NCBI GenBank assembly: GCA_002479245.1
Contig: DLMG01000129.1
Location: 1 to 29,843 of the forward strand
Origin: Verrucomicrobia subdivision 3 bacterium UBA7542
Lineage (GTDB): Bacteria; Verrucomicrobiota; Verrucomicrobiia; Limisphaerales; UBA11358
Direction: 5' to 3'
DNA: 29,843 nt
The translations under genes and the position numbers were made by a program. This document shows positions 1-7,014 of this stretch, one piece after another (position 1 is the first letter of the stretch; each line of letters begins with the position of its first letter). Under the pieces are notes generated by a model, which did no database searches, was not told the origin of the DNA, and worked only from the letters and a program-made list of their open reading frames with translations.

Positions 1-91
1 GTTTTCAAGTGACCGGTGACAGTGGGCAGGTGGGACTAAACTTTTTTTGATTTATTTTAGTCCCTCTCACCTTTGGGGACGAATACTGCGT

Positions 92-754
92 ATGGATGGC
101 AATAACGCGACAGAGCAAGCTGCGGCCGAATTCGACGACACAGAGATCAAATGTCTGCTGCTGGGCGATGAAAACGAACGGCAGAAGGCAGGCGACACCC
201 TTTTGCAGGAATTCGGCGTTCGGCTCATGGGAAAGCTTCGTGGCTTCTCCTGGTTGTCTGACGCCGAGAAGGGCACGATTATCCACGATACCGTCCTGGA
301 ATTGCTCAAAAAAGCGGAACGGGCAGACTTGGACTTCGATAAGCCCTTGGTGGGACTGCTGCTCCGAATGTGTCAGTGCAAAGCGATTGACCTATCACGA
401 GCGAAGCGGCGTGAGACTGGTAGAGATGATGAACTCACAGAGGAGATCGCCGAAGCCCTCGTTGATACTAAGGTGGGACTGGCTTGGAAGGACGCAATCA
501 GCAAGGAAGACGCGCCCGCAATCCGTAGCGAGTTCCTTGCGTTCATCCAAACGCTCCCAGCACAGCAGAAACTCGTTGCCGGTGTCCTTGCCGACAATTT
601 TGGCTTCGTCGTATCTCAAGAGGAAATCACTCGCAAGATTTACGAAACCACCGGAAAAACCGTTAGCAAAATAGCTGTCAAAGGTGCTTTGAGTCAGATT
701 CGGCAAAAGTTCAAAGCGGTTCTGAAACGTAAATATCCCGAACTACCACTATGA
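92..754 (+). CDS. Sigma-70 family (ECF-like) RNA polymerase sigma factor
   Basis: Predicted 220-residue sigma factor that would direct RNA polymerase to a small set of promoters. The first half has the region 2 pattern: helices around 'TIIHDTVLELLKKA', then 'LLLRMCQCKAIDLSRAKRR', which corresponds to the usual 'R..RN.AID..R..RR' at the end of region 2. The C-terminal 60 residues resemble region 4, with an HTH-like stretch ending 'GALSQIRQKFKAVL'. The ATG at 92 is preferred over an in-frame start at 47 because family similarity begins after it. The stop overlaps the next start (ATGA, 751-754), so it is translationally coupled to a small protein and then an ImmA/IrrE protease. That arrangement suggests a protease-controlled sigma switch. 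Family membership is fairly secure; target promoters are unknown. Confidence 0.75.
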   Translation: MDGNNATEQAAAEFDDTEIKCLLLGDENERQKAGDTLLQEFGVRLMGKLRGFSWLSDAEKGTIIHDTVLELLKKAERADLDFDKPLVGLLLRMCQCKAIDLSRAKRRETGRDDELTEEIAEALVDTKVGLAWKDAISKEDAPAIRSEFLAFIQTLPAQQKLVAGVLADNFGFVVSQEEITRKIYETTGKTVSKIAVKGALSQIRQKFKAVLKRKYPELPL

Positions 755-1119
755 GTGACGACACAAATCTCAACCGCGAAGAAAAGGCCGTTGACGCCCT
801 CATCACCGGCGCGCTCCATTCTTGGTCGCCAAAGGAAGCAACTGAATCTGAGATCAACGAATTCCTCTCCAGCAAAGTTGAATTGAGTGATTCCGAAAAA
901 GCGGCACTAAAACGAGTCCACGAACAATTTCAGGGTCGAAGCCAACCCGCTGAAGCGCCTGCTGAATTTATCGAGCATCAAACGATGGAATCTCCTTACA
1001 TGGCGATGAATCGGGAAAATGCAACAGACCAGATACCCACAGAGACACGCGAGGAGATTGAAAAAAAGCGAGCAGCCTTGCTGGCTCAGTTGAAAGCCAA
1101 AAAGCGGCCCCCTGAATGA
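751..1119 (+). CDS. Small acidic protein between sigma factor and ImmA/IrrE protease; anti-sigma candidate
   Basis: A 122-residue, highly charged protein with no domain I recognise. It has no membrane segment and no signal peptide. The N-terminal half looks helical ('EEKAVDALITGAL', 'SDSEKAALKRVHEQF'), the middle is rich in Ala, Pro and Glu and likely flexible, and the C-terminus is a Lys/Glu helix ('REEIEKKRAALLAQLKAKK'). It overlaps the sigma gene by ATGA upstream and the protease gene by ATGA downstream, so the three proteins are made together. By position it could bind the sigma factor and be the protease substrate, as ImmR is for ImmA. That role is inference only. A soluble accessory subunit is equally possible. 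Confidence 0.6.
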   Translation: MSDDTNLNREEKAVDALITGALHSWSPKEATESEINEFLSSKVELSDSEKAALKRVHEQFQGRSQPAEAPAEFIEHQTMESPYMAMNRENATDQIPTETREEIEKKRAALLAQLKAKKRPPE

Positions 1120-1925
1120 TCAATTGTCCCATCGAAAAACTGGCTGATGAAGTTCGTGCGTCCTACGGGCAAACGAGTTCTCCCGTCAGTCTGGACACGA
1201 TTGCGGAGGGCGAGGGCATCAGTTTAGTCTCCATCGAAAAATGTGAGGGGTTTCACGGACGCATTGAGTTTCTCCGTGAAGCAGCCAGCTTTGTCATTTA
1301 TCATCCCGATCCAAACAACGCGCCTAATCGAAAGCGAGTCCGGTTTTCGATAGCTCACGAACTCGGTCACTATTTCATCGAGCCGCATCGAGAATTGTTG
1401 GTCGCGGGAAAGAGCCACAATTCCACGCCGGGATTTATTTGTGACAACGAGCTTGAAGTCGAAGCGGATGAATTTGCCGCCGCGCTGTTGATCCCCCGCG
1501 CTCACATCGAGCAACGATTGCAGAGGCGTTCCTTTATGACTTTGGCGGAAATCTTGAAGATGGGCGACGATTGGCAAAGTTCGGCGCGTAGCGCCACGAT
1601 TCGTTACGTCCGCTATACCGGCGAAGCGTGCGCGATGGTCATATCCAAGCAAGGGAAGCTCACTAAATATATTCCATCGGATGAAGCCGAAGCTCTTGGA
1701 TTCCGCTTCACCGGGTTGAAAGTCGCGCCTCAAGGATCGGCAGCCATTCAGTTATACAACGACAGTTCAAAGAGGAATATCGAACAAGTGCATATAACCA
1801 CGAAGACGTGGTTTCCATATCTGAACGGCGAGCGCGATTTGGACGAAGAAGCCTTTCGTTTAGGTGACACAGGTTACGTCCTGTCCCTTTTAAGTATGCC
1901 TGCGGAAGAAGATGAGCGGGATTAA
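1116..1925 (+). CDS. ImmA/IrrE family zinc metallopeptidase
   Basis: A 269-residue cytoplasmic protease of the ImmA/IrrE family. It has the zinc motif HELGH at residues 81-85 inside 'RVRFSIAHELGHYF', followed about 30 residues later by 'EVEADEFAAALLIP', which supplies the third acidic ligand and the usual family signature. In known systems (ImmA of ICEBs1, IrrE of Deinococcus) such proteins cleave a repressor after a stress signal. Here there is no Xre-type repressor gene next door; the partners are a sigma factor and a 122-residue protein, both coupled by ATGA overlaps. The C-terminal 110 residues are unassigned and could be a sensor domain. It probably controls the fate or genes of element A. 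Confidence 0.85.
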   Translation: MINCPIEKLADEVRASYGQTSSPVSLDTIAEGEGISLVSIEKCEGFHGRIEFLREAASFVIYHPDPNNAPNRKRVRFSIAHELGHYFIEPHRELLVAGKSHNSTPGFICDNELEVEADEFAAALLIPRAHIEQRLQRRSFMTLAEILKMGDDWQSSARSATIRYVRYTGEACAMVISKQGKLTKYIPSDEAEALGFRFTGLKVAPQGSAAIQLYNDSSKRNIEQVHITTKTWFPYLNGERDLDEEAFRLGDTGYVLSLLSMPAEEDERD

Positions 1926-2099
1926 GTTCTGTTGCCCTGATCAACGGAGCAATCGTCAGAAAAGCCGTCTCCACCGTGAAAACCACTTTGAAACTACACC
2001 GTCTGATTCAAGCGGTGGAAGCATGACACGACGAAAACCGCTTTCGCAGCGGACAAGAACGCATTTGTGGTCGCGGGGATTGCGGAGTTTGTGATTTGA
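1926..2099 (+). other. Gap with protein-like remnants in two frames, possible decayed gene
   Basis: Between the protease gene and the convergent gene at 2158-2460 no intact gene is convincing. One frame reads protein-like up to the TGA at 2024-2026 ('LINGAIVRKAVSTVKTTLKL'). Another reads protein-like from 2007 to the TGA at 2097 ('TAFAADKNAFVVAGIAEFVI'). Joined by a single frameshift near 2010 they would give one short protein, but there is no clear ATG at its start. It may be the tail of a broken gene or chance. Confidence 0.25.
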
Positions 2100-2136
2100 T
2101 TTTGTGTTCTTCGGTTTCGTTGTTGTTGTAATTCAT

Positions 2137-2155
2137 GCCGCTGTTTTCCAGCGGC
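2137..2155. terminator. Hairpin after the 2158-2460 gene
   Basis: A perfect 7-bp stem GCCGCTG/CAGCGGC with a 5-nt loop sits 2 nt beyond the stop of the minus-strand gene at 2158. There is no clear run of U on that side, so intrinsic termination is plausible but not certain. Confidence 0.4.
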
Positions 2156-2157
2156 GC

Positions 2158-2460
2158 TCAATTGTTCTTTCGCGCTCGTTCCAACTCATCTTGCAGCACC
2201 CGTTCCTTGGCGAGTATGGAAAAAATCTCGGTGTCAGCGTCGGAGAAATGATTCTTCGCCATTCCGAGAAAAACGAGGGCCAGTTTGCGTTTAGCTTCAA
2301 GCAGGGGATTGCGGCCAGATTGACTCTCCGCCAAATCCAAGAGCTTTTTTCTGGCAACCTCAATGCCCTGTTTTGCCTTTTCCGCATTTGGGGTTGGCAT
2401 GGACAACTCGGCGGTTGCATTGCTCAAGACGGCTTCGATTTCGAGGAGGGCGGTTTTCAT
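2158..2460 (-). CDS. Hypothetical helical protein of element A
   Basis: A 100-residue protein, almost wholly helical and charged, with heptad-like stretches ('AEKAKQGIEVARKKLLDLA', 'EIFSILAKERVLQDELERAR'), suggesting a coiled coil. It has no Cys, signal peptide or membrane segment. The ATG at 2460 has a GGGAAG ribosome site about 10 nt upstream, which favours this strand over the antisense reading. It lies alone, downstream of integrase A on the same strand and convergent with the sigma operon. I do not recognise the family; accessory proteins of this sort are common in integrative elements. Confidence 0.55.
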   Translation of the reverse strand: MKTALLEIEAVLSNATAELSMPTPNAEKAKQGIEVARKKLLDLAESQSGRNPLLEAKRKLALVFLGMAKNHFSDADTEIFSILAKERVLQDELERARKNN

Positions 2461-2583
2461 ATTTAATTTCTTCCCGAGATTTTAACCTGCCGTCAGAATC
2501 TCGTCAGCTTGCTTTTTGTGAATTTTTCTCGTGAGTTCAACAACTGTAATAAAAACTGGCAAAGTCGAATATTCGTTGGAAAA

Positions 2584-3744
2584 TCATTCCGCTTTGAAAA
2601 TATTCGGCAGCTTATTTGCAGCCTGCCGCAATGTGTCGGTGGGAATGTGGGTGTATTGTTTGGACACGGTGGGTGAGTCGTGACCGATGAATTCCCGCGT
2701 TATGGCGTCCGATACACCGGCAGCTTTAAGCAGGGTGGTGGCCGTATGCCGAAGCGAATGAAAACTGATTTCGTTTTGTTCGCGCGAAGTATTGCGGCCT
2801 TTGCCGGTGCTGTGATGACTGCGTTTTTCGGCAAAGCCAGCAGCGACAAGAATCTTGTGAAACTGATTGCTCAAGTTCCCTGCACGGCCTTGCCGCTGCA
2901 CCGTGGCGTAGGCGTTTGGAAAAAGTGGCGCGTCAGGCACATCTGTGGCGGCCAATTTTTTAACGTAGTCAAGCAACGGCGCGGAGAGCGGCAGAATCTG
3001 CCGCCTGCCGGTCTTGCCGGTGGTGAGACGAATTTCTTCCTGGGTGAGGTCAAGGTTCTTCCGAGTGAGCGTGGCGATGTCGCCCAACCGCTGCCCGGTG
3101 TAGAGGCCAAACAGAATCATGCCGCGCCATTCTTTATCCGCCAGTTCCATGAGCCGTTTCAGTTCCGGCAGCGTGAACGGGCGGCGTTCAAAATCTTTCC
3201 GTTGCTTTAAGACGGTCACGCGCTCGGCGGGATTATCGTCCATCAACCCTTCACGACGGGCGGCGGTAAAAGCAGAGCGGAGAACCTTTAACATGAGATT
3301 GGCCGAGCCGATGGCGAGACGTTTCGCGGCGGCGTCGCGGAAACTCGCAACATCCGTCGGCGTAATTTTCTTGATGTCGGCGTTGGCCTTGTGTCCGATG
3401 TGTTCGAGGAATTGAGTTATGACGCCGGTGTAGCGTTGATGGGTGGCGGCGTCGGCCTCCAGCGATTTGCGGTCGAGCCATGCCTTCAAAAAGGCGCGGG
3501 TGGACGAATTGGGCAGCACTTCGGCATTGGCAAGCGCGTAAATGTCTGCGATAACTCTCCGCGCCCGCGATTCGATGAAGCGACCGGCAACAGCTTCGCG
3601 GGAGGCATCCTCGTATTTGAGGGCGAGGCCCAAAGCCTTGCGCTTGTCAGGTGTGCCGGTGCTGCGTTGCGTGCGACGGCCATCGGGCAGGGTGTAGCAC
3701 GCGAACCAGAACGGCGAGCGGTCTTTTTTGCGGAGAGATGCCAT
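2584..3744 (-). CDS. int: Tyrosine recombinase, integrase A
   Basis: A 386-residue phage-type integrase that would catalyse site-specific insertion and excision. The catalytic set is complete: Arg219 in 'YTGQRLGDI', Lys244 in 'TTGKTGR', His329 and Arg332 in 'FHSLRHT', His355 in 'FIGHDS' and Tyr364 in 'KQYTHIP'. The N-terminal 180 residues hold the arm-binding and core-binding regions. The ATG at 3744 has an AAAGG site 7 nt upstream. It starts 116 nt from the tRNA-derived repeat at 3861-3890 and reads away from it, exactly as integrase B does relative to the second copy. Both have the same architecture and clear similarity across the catalytic half ('GQR.GD', 'LRHT', 'YTH'), so they are related enzymes using the same target. 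It probably mobilises element A. Confidence 0.93.
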   Translation of the reverse strand: MASLRKKDRSPFWFACYTLPDGRRTQRSTGTPDKRKALGLALKYEDASREAVAGRFIESRARRVIADIYALANAEVLPNSSTRAFLKAWLDRKSLEADAATHQRYTGVITQFLEHIGHKANADIKKITPTDVASFRDAAAKRLAIGSANLMLKVLRSAFTAARREGLMDDNPAERVTVLKQRKDFERRPFTLPELKRLMELADKEWRGMILFGLYTGQRLGDIATLTRKNLDLTQEEIRLTTGKTGRRQILPLSAPLLDYVKKLAATDVPDAPLFPNAYATVQRQGRAGNLSNQFHKILVAAGFAEKRSHHSTGKGRNTSREQNEISFHSLRHTATTLLKAAGVSDAITREFIGHDSPTVSKQYTHIPTDTLRQAANKLPNIFKAE

Positions 3745-3765
3745 ATTGTGCCTTTCGGTTAATTC

Positions 3766-3787
3766 TAGTGGCAACAATAGTGGCAAC
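3766..3787. repeat. Tandem 10-bp direct repeats next to integrase A
   Basis: TAGTGGCAAC occurs at 3766-3775 and again at 3778-3787, offset by 12 bp, roughly one helical turn. It lies between the integrase A start and the att site. Repeats in that position are often arm-type integrase or excisionase binding sites; that role is inferred. Confidence 0.5.
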
Positions 3788-3860
3788 GTCTGCTGATGTC
3801 AAGCGTGTTTCAATATGTCGTAATGCTTTGAAATAGTTAAATTTGTAGTGCGGAGTCGTA

Positions 3861-3890
3861 TCGGGGGTTCGAATCCCCCTCTCTCCGCCA
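3861..3890 (+). repeat. att site: 3' end of tRNA-Ser, copy 1 (junction of elements A and B)
   Basis: This 30-bp sequence is identical to 11720-11749. It contains the T arm (GGGGG TTCGAAT CCCCC), the acceptor 3' strand TCTCTCC, the discriminator G and the encoded CCA of a class II tRNA-Ser. Upstream sequence has no anticodon or D arm, so it is a remnant or attachment site and not a working tRNA. It marks the right end of element A and the left end of element B. Confidence 0.88.
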
Positions 3891-3930
3891 ACTTCATTTT
3901 GACACTGTAAAACAAAGGCCAAAATGAAGT
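3891..3930. repeat. Inverted repeat abutting the att site
   Basis: Perfect 11-bp arms ACTTCATTTTG (3891-3901) and CAAAATGAAGT (3920-3930) begin at the base after the tRNA CCA end. On the + strand the right arm is followed by TTTTG, so it could be a tRNA terminator carried with the site, or a binding site for an element B recombination protein. Confidence 0.45.
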
Positions 3931-4127
3931 TTTGCCAAAACATAAAAGCGCCAACTATATGCAAAGTATAAGCAGCCTGTTTCTATCGCGCACTACGGTT
4001 CAACCGGCCATGATGATTTGCGCGTAGGATTCGATTTGCGGTTTCGCGGTGTCTCCACCCTACCAAGGGGCGGCGCTCGCTGCCCTGCTTACGCAGCGAA
4101 GCGGGGCGGCCTGCGCTTTGAGATGAT
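3931..4127. other. Non-coding left end of element B with a GC-rich imperfect hairpin
   Basis: No gene is supported here. Positions 4067-4110 hold an imperfect hairpin (stem CGCTGC 4078-4083 with GCAGCG 4093-4098) flanked on both sides by the direct repeat GGGGCGGC (4067-4074 and 4103-4110). The hairpin lies 18 nt past the stop of the minus-strand gene at 4128-4583 and may help end its transcript. A REP-like element is an alternative. Confidence 0.35.
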
Positions 4128-4583
4128 TCACTGAATCTTTGGACTCGCGCTTCTGTCGCCAAAAATTACCCAGTCAGCCCGTCGTGATTGGTGGCTAAAA
4201 CATACAAAACATTCATTAACGCCTGTCAGGTCAAGTTTCTCGGTGATAATTTCCAACATAAACGGGTTTGCCCGGTGAGTGGATGTTGACGGAAAATAAA
4301 GTAAACATGGGACTGCTGGTTTGTTGTTTTCGACTTCGAGCAACAGCCTAGCTTTGATAATCTTAAAAGTTTCAGGAGGATAATCTTCACGCCATTTCAC
4401 GTTTGGAAATATAAAATCATATACGGAGAACCGGACGGGGTTTTCCAATTCGACATTTAAGGTTCCGCGCGTATACATTGAAGTGATTTCTGGCAAAGAA
4501 TCTTTTAAATGTTTTATTTGATCCGGCAGGCAACTACCAGCCTTGCCGAATCCCCTGCAAACTTTGCCTCTTAAAATGGTCAC
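4128..4583 (-). CDS. Hypothetical protein resembling the CTP-dependent riboflavin kinase (DUF120) fold
   Basis: A 151-residue protein, outermost gene of element B. Several stretches match the layout of archaeal RibK/DUF120 proteins. An opening strand 'ILRGKVCRGFGKAG' resembles 'L.G.VVSGLGEG'. A central 'YTRGTLNVEL' corresponds to the hallmark 'PGTLNV.L'. A later 'HRANPFMLEIITEKL' resembles 'H....LEIIAP..L'. The archaeal enzyme phosphorylates riboflavin to FMN using CTP. Bacteria normally use RibF, so an authentic kinase on a bacterial mobile element would be odd; a repurposed nucleotide- or ligand-binding barrel is more likely. The first part lacks some Gly and Tyr residues of the family. The match is from memory of motifs and should be treated as tentative. 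It is separated from the capsid operon by a + strand gene. Confidence 0.5.
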   Translation of the reverse strand: MTILRGKVCRGFGKAGSCLPDQIKHLKDSLPEITSMYTRGTLNVELENPVRFSVYDFIFPNVKWREDYPPETFKIIKARLLLEVENNKPAVPCLLYFPSTSTHRANPFMLEIITEKLDLTGVNECFVCFSHQSRRADWVIFGDRSASPKIQ

Positions 4584-4759
4584 GGCTTATTTAATGCGTA
4601 AATTACGCGAAGGGTCAAGATTACAGGGCGGACAAATGGCGATGGTATTTCCCGGCCTTTGATCTTCCGGCTTGCTGGCGGCCGGCGTGGGCGCGACGGT
4701 GGTGGCAATAAATGCGGACTTGTGTTTTCAGGCGGCGCGGTTCAACTTCAAATTTCACC

Positions 4760-5020
4760 ATGAATGATTCCGAGATTCCCAAAACGGTTGAAGCACTCGC
4801 GGCAAAGTGTCTTTTGCTTGAAGCTAAATGTTATGCTCTGGCTTTGTGTTTTCAATCATTGGCGGCAAGGCAGGGCATTTCACCAGAGAGAGCCGCTACG
4901 GTGTTAAATGAGCAGATTGATTTAGCTCACCAAACACTCCTCGAAAAAGTTGAGGATATGGACCCTGCGACAGCCGCAAATCTTGACCGACGGCCTTCAT
5001 CAAGCGATTTATTCGGCTAA
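4760..5020 (+). CDS. Small hypothetical protein, only + strand gene of element B
   Basis: An 86-residue protein with a helical core ('VEALAAKCLLLEAKCYALAL', then 'GISPERAATVLNEQIDLAHQTLLEK') and a polar tail. The ATG at 4760 is chosen because the sequence before it is arginine-rich and not protein-like. It converges with the capsid-like gene, with paired hairpins between them. I do not recognise a family. Its opposite orientation suggests separate regulation, as for cargo genes of satellites. Confidence 0.45.
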   Translation: MNDSEIPKTVEALAAKCLLLEAKCYALALCFQSLAARQGISPERAATVLNEQIDLAHQTLLEKVEDMDPATAANLDRRPSSSDLFG

Positions 5021-5113
5021 AATTCGCTTTCCTTGGTATAGAATTGGTCGCCGTGGTCTTTTTTGCGGATTTCATTTTTTCAGTTTTCATAAATTCAATT
5101 CCGGCGGGCAAAA

Positions 5114-5137
5114 GCCGGTGGGAACCACCCCACCGGC
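5114..5137 (-). terminator. Terminator hairpin of the capsid operon
   Basis: Perfect 9-bp stem GCCGGTGGG/CCCACCGGC with a 6-nt loop. Reading on the minus strand it is followed by TTTT (AAAA at 5110-5113 on +), as expected for an intrinsic terminator at the end of the minus-strand operon. It may also stop the convergent + gene. Confidence 0.65.
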
Positions 5138-5159
5138 CAAACAACCGCTGCGGGCAAAC

Positions 5160-5186
5160 TGCGAACGGGATGCCCTGCCGTTCGCA
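5160..5186. terminator. Second hairpin between convergent genes
   Basis: Perfect 9-bp stem TGCGAACGG/CCGTTCGCA with a 9-nt loop, starting 3 nt beyond the stop of the capsid-like gene. With the hairpin at 5114-5137 it forms a double termination zone. Confidence 0.5.
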
Positions 5187-5189
5187 AAT

Positions 5190-6008
5190 TCATGCTGACA
5201 CCAAAAGTTTAAGCGCGTTCGTGTCACCGGGAGCCGCGCCCATTTGAAGGCTCAAGCATCCCATCAAACGGCGTGTGGCTGTCAGATAGTAAATTGACGC
5301 CATGCCTTGCAAACCGATTTGCGGGATTGTGAACGGCGCCATTGCCATGACTTGACGGCCGGGGCGGTCAACGTTCGGTATGGCGTAGGAAATCACAATC
5401 GCGGCGGGGTCGGACACAAAGCCGCGCACGTTCGCCCCGGCTGCGCTCCAGCGCGTATGCTCCCACAGGCTCGTGAATCCTGGCGGACACCATGAAGCGG
5501 GTTTTACTTTGGCGAAATAGCTCGTGTCGAGGATGATGGTGCGGCCTGCGGTTGCGACGCCATTGTACAAAGTTTCGAAATCAGACACGGCAAAATTCGC
5601 GGCGGTGCACGTTACAACGGGCGCGCCATAATTCGCGGTCGTCAGCAAAGCCGAAATTGCATCCGAAAGTGCGGCGGCGATTTTCTGGCCGTTCAACTGA
5701 TACAACCAAGCGAGACGTGCTCCCAAATCCAATTCGTCGCAACCGATGCCGAATGGCTGCGTGAACAGCGTGTGATTAATCGTGGTCGGGTTGATCGTCG
5801 CATCGCCCAGCGTGTAGTCGGGGTTCGCCACAAGCTGCGTGTCGGCGACGGATTTGACGACGGCCACAACGCGGGGCAAGGCGGGGTCTTTGAGCGGCTC
5901 AAGTGGAAATGCTTTGGCGATGCTGGCGAACGGGGCAAGCAAGGTGCTAATTGCGCTCGTGGCCTCGACTGCCAGATTTTCGGCGGCGGTTGAATAGGTG
6001 TTGCTCAT
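5190..6008 (-). CDS. Candidate phage major capsid protein
   Basis: A 272-residue protein, last gene of the minus-strand operon of element B. The layout looks like tailed-phage coat proteins: an N-terminal helical segment (about 1-35), a strand-rich stretch with 'ADTQLVANPDYTLGDATI', a long 'spine-like' helix ('ARLAWLYQLNGQKIAAALSDAI'), an A-domain-like part with 'DFETLYNGVATAGRTIILD' and 'YFAKVKP', then 'AIVISYAIPNVDRPG' and a C-terminal 'MGCLSLQMG'. No signal peptide or enzyme motif is present. Its place after a small-terminase candidate supports a virion role. A different phage structural protein is possible; structure prediction for an HK97 fold would decide. There is no portal, protease or tail gene nearby. 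Confidence 0.5.
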   Translation of the reverse strand: MSNTYSTAAENLAVEATSAISTLLAPFASIAKAFPLEPLKDPALPRVVAVVKSVADTQLVANPDYTLGDATINPTTINHTLFTQPFGIGCDELDLGARLAWLYQLNGQKIAAALSDAISALLTTANYGAPVVTCTAANFAVSDFETLYNGVATAGRTIILDTSYFAKVKPASWCPPGFTSLWEHTRWSAAGANVRGFVSDPAAIVISYAIPNVDRPGRQVMAMAPFTIPQIGLQGMASIYYLTATRRLMGCLSLQMGAAPGDTNALKLLVSA

Positions 6009-6019
6009 GGTGTTTTGAA

Positions 6020-6616
6020 TTAAAAGTTTTCGAGGACGGTGACTGCGGCGGTGATGCGCAAATAATCCGAGATTGAACGGAGCGCGGCGACGGTGGGTGA
6101 CGCCTTGTAAGGCAGGCCGAAACGAGCGGCCTGCCGCGCCTCGATGTTTTCGAGTTCCGCAACTTCATCGTGAAGCTGTGCCAAAACCAAGTCGCCGATT
6201 TCGATGTTAAGCGTTGCGAATTTTTTCCCGGCTTTAATCGCGGCCTGTTCCGCGGCCTCTTTCCGCGATGCAAAGTCGCCAATCCAAGCATCGCGGGAAC
6301 GTCCGCGCGGAATGGCTGCCAAGTCGCCGCCATTGGTGGTGAGTTGGTCGTGTTCGTCGATTTGGGCCTGATAAGCCCTATAAGCCGCCATTTCGGTGAG
6401 ATCGAAATTCAGAAGTTTTTGAAGCCGCTTGATATCCGCGTAAAGTTTTTTGGCGTCGGCAAATCTGCCGCCCATCGCGGATTTGACACGCGGCGCGGCG
6501 AGTGAACAAATGACGAGCGCGGCGGCCTCGATTGGATTTTTGGGCGTCGGCTTCGTGCCGGTGATCGCGCGGTCAATCGCGCCGATGATTTTTTCTGCAA
6601 TGTTTGGTTCGCTCAT
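6020..6616 (-). CDS. Hypothetical protein upstream of the capsid candidate
   Basis: A 198-residue protein, mostly alpha-helical, with coiled-coil-like stretches ('RFADAKKLYADIKRLQKLL' and 'LVLAQLHDEVAELENIEARQ'). It ends 11 nt before the next gene, so it is in the same transcript. No motif is recognised. Directly before a major capsid gene phages often place a scaffold or a capsid-size-determining protein, and the helical character would fit. That is inference from order only. Confidence 0.5.
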   Translation of the reverse strand: MSEPNIAEKIIGAIDRAITGTKPTPKNPIEAAALVICSLAAPRVKSAMGGRFADAKKLYADIKRLQKLLNFDLTEMAAYRAYQAQIDEHDQLTTNGGDLAAIPRGRSRDAWIGDFASRKEAAEQAAIKAGKKFATLNIEIGDLVLAQLHDEVAELENIEARQAARFGLPYKASPTVAALRSISDYLRITAAVTVLENF

Positions 6617-6654
6617 AAAATAAATGTGTCTCTACTACTGCGGACGGTGGAAAG

Positions 6655-7014
6655 CTAAACGTCAAAATCCCTAGCAATTTCGGTCAAAAAAGTGGTAAAT
6701 AATTTCTTCGCGGTGGGGTGTGAACAGTTCAACCATAAAGCCAGTTCACGGAGTGATTTTGGACGGTAAAGGCATTTCGGCTGGCCGAATGAAGTCAACA
6801 CAAGCCGCGCGCCGATTTCGTCCAGGCTGTTTGCGCCTCGCATCATTGAATCAATGAATTGCGGAGTTACCATTGCGCCGCTGCTATCGTCCGGCGGCAA
6901 TTCTTCGTCACTGGCATGGCCGACAAACGGCACAAGCTCGCCGTCCTCATAAGCGAAGTCGGATTCGCCTTTGAACGTCGCCTTGTGCTGAATGTTTGGC
7001 GCGTCGTCCATCAT
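6655..7014 (-). CDS. Hypothetical protein with C-terminal HTH-like segment
   Basis: A 119-residue protein. Its ATG at 7014 shares bases with the stop of the preceding 35-residue gene (TGATG), which decides this start and implies translational coupling. The first 60 residues are acidic and probably flexible ('EDGELVPF', 'SDEELPPDD'). The last 40 contain 'LRELALWLNCSHPTAKKLF', which reads like a winged-helix or HTH recognition helix. It may be a regulator or packaging accessory protein. No family is recognised. Confidence 0.5.
   Translation of the reverse strand: MMDDAPNIQHKATFKGESDFAYEDGELVPFVGHASDEELPPDDSSGAMVTPQFIDSMMRGANSLDEIGARLVLTSFGQPKCLYRPKSLRELALWLNCSHPTAKKLFTTFLTEIARDFDV

Noticed and set aside
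1912..2094. 60-codon + strand frame after the protease
   Set aside because: Composition is Arg/Ser/Thr-rich and shadow-like; the protein-like signal in this stretch lies in the other two frames.
2104..2466. 120-codon + strand frame opposite the 100-aa gene
   Set aside because: The minus-strand reading has a ribosome site and a regular charged helical sequence; the + reading is its shadow.
3861..3890. Intact tRNA-Ser gene
   Set aside because: Only the T arm, acceptor 3' strand and CCA are present; upstream bases contain no anticodon arm or matching 5' acceptor strand. The same is true at 11720-11749.
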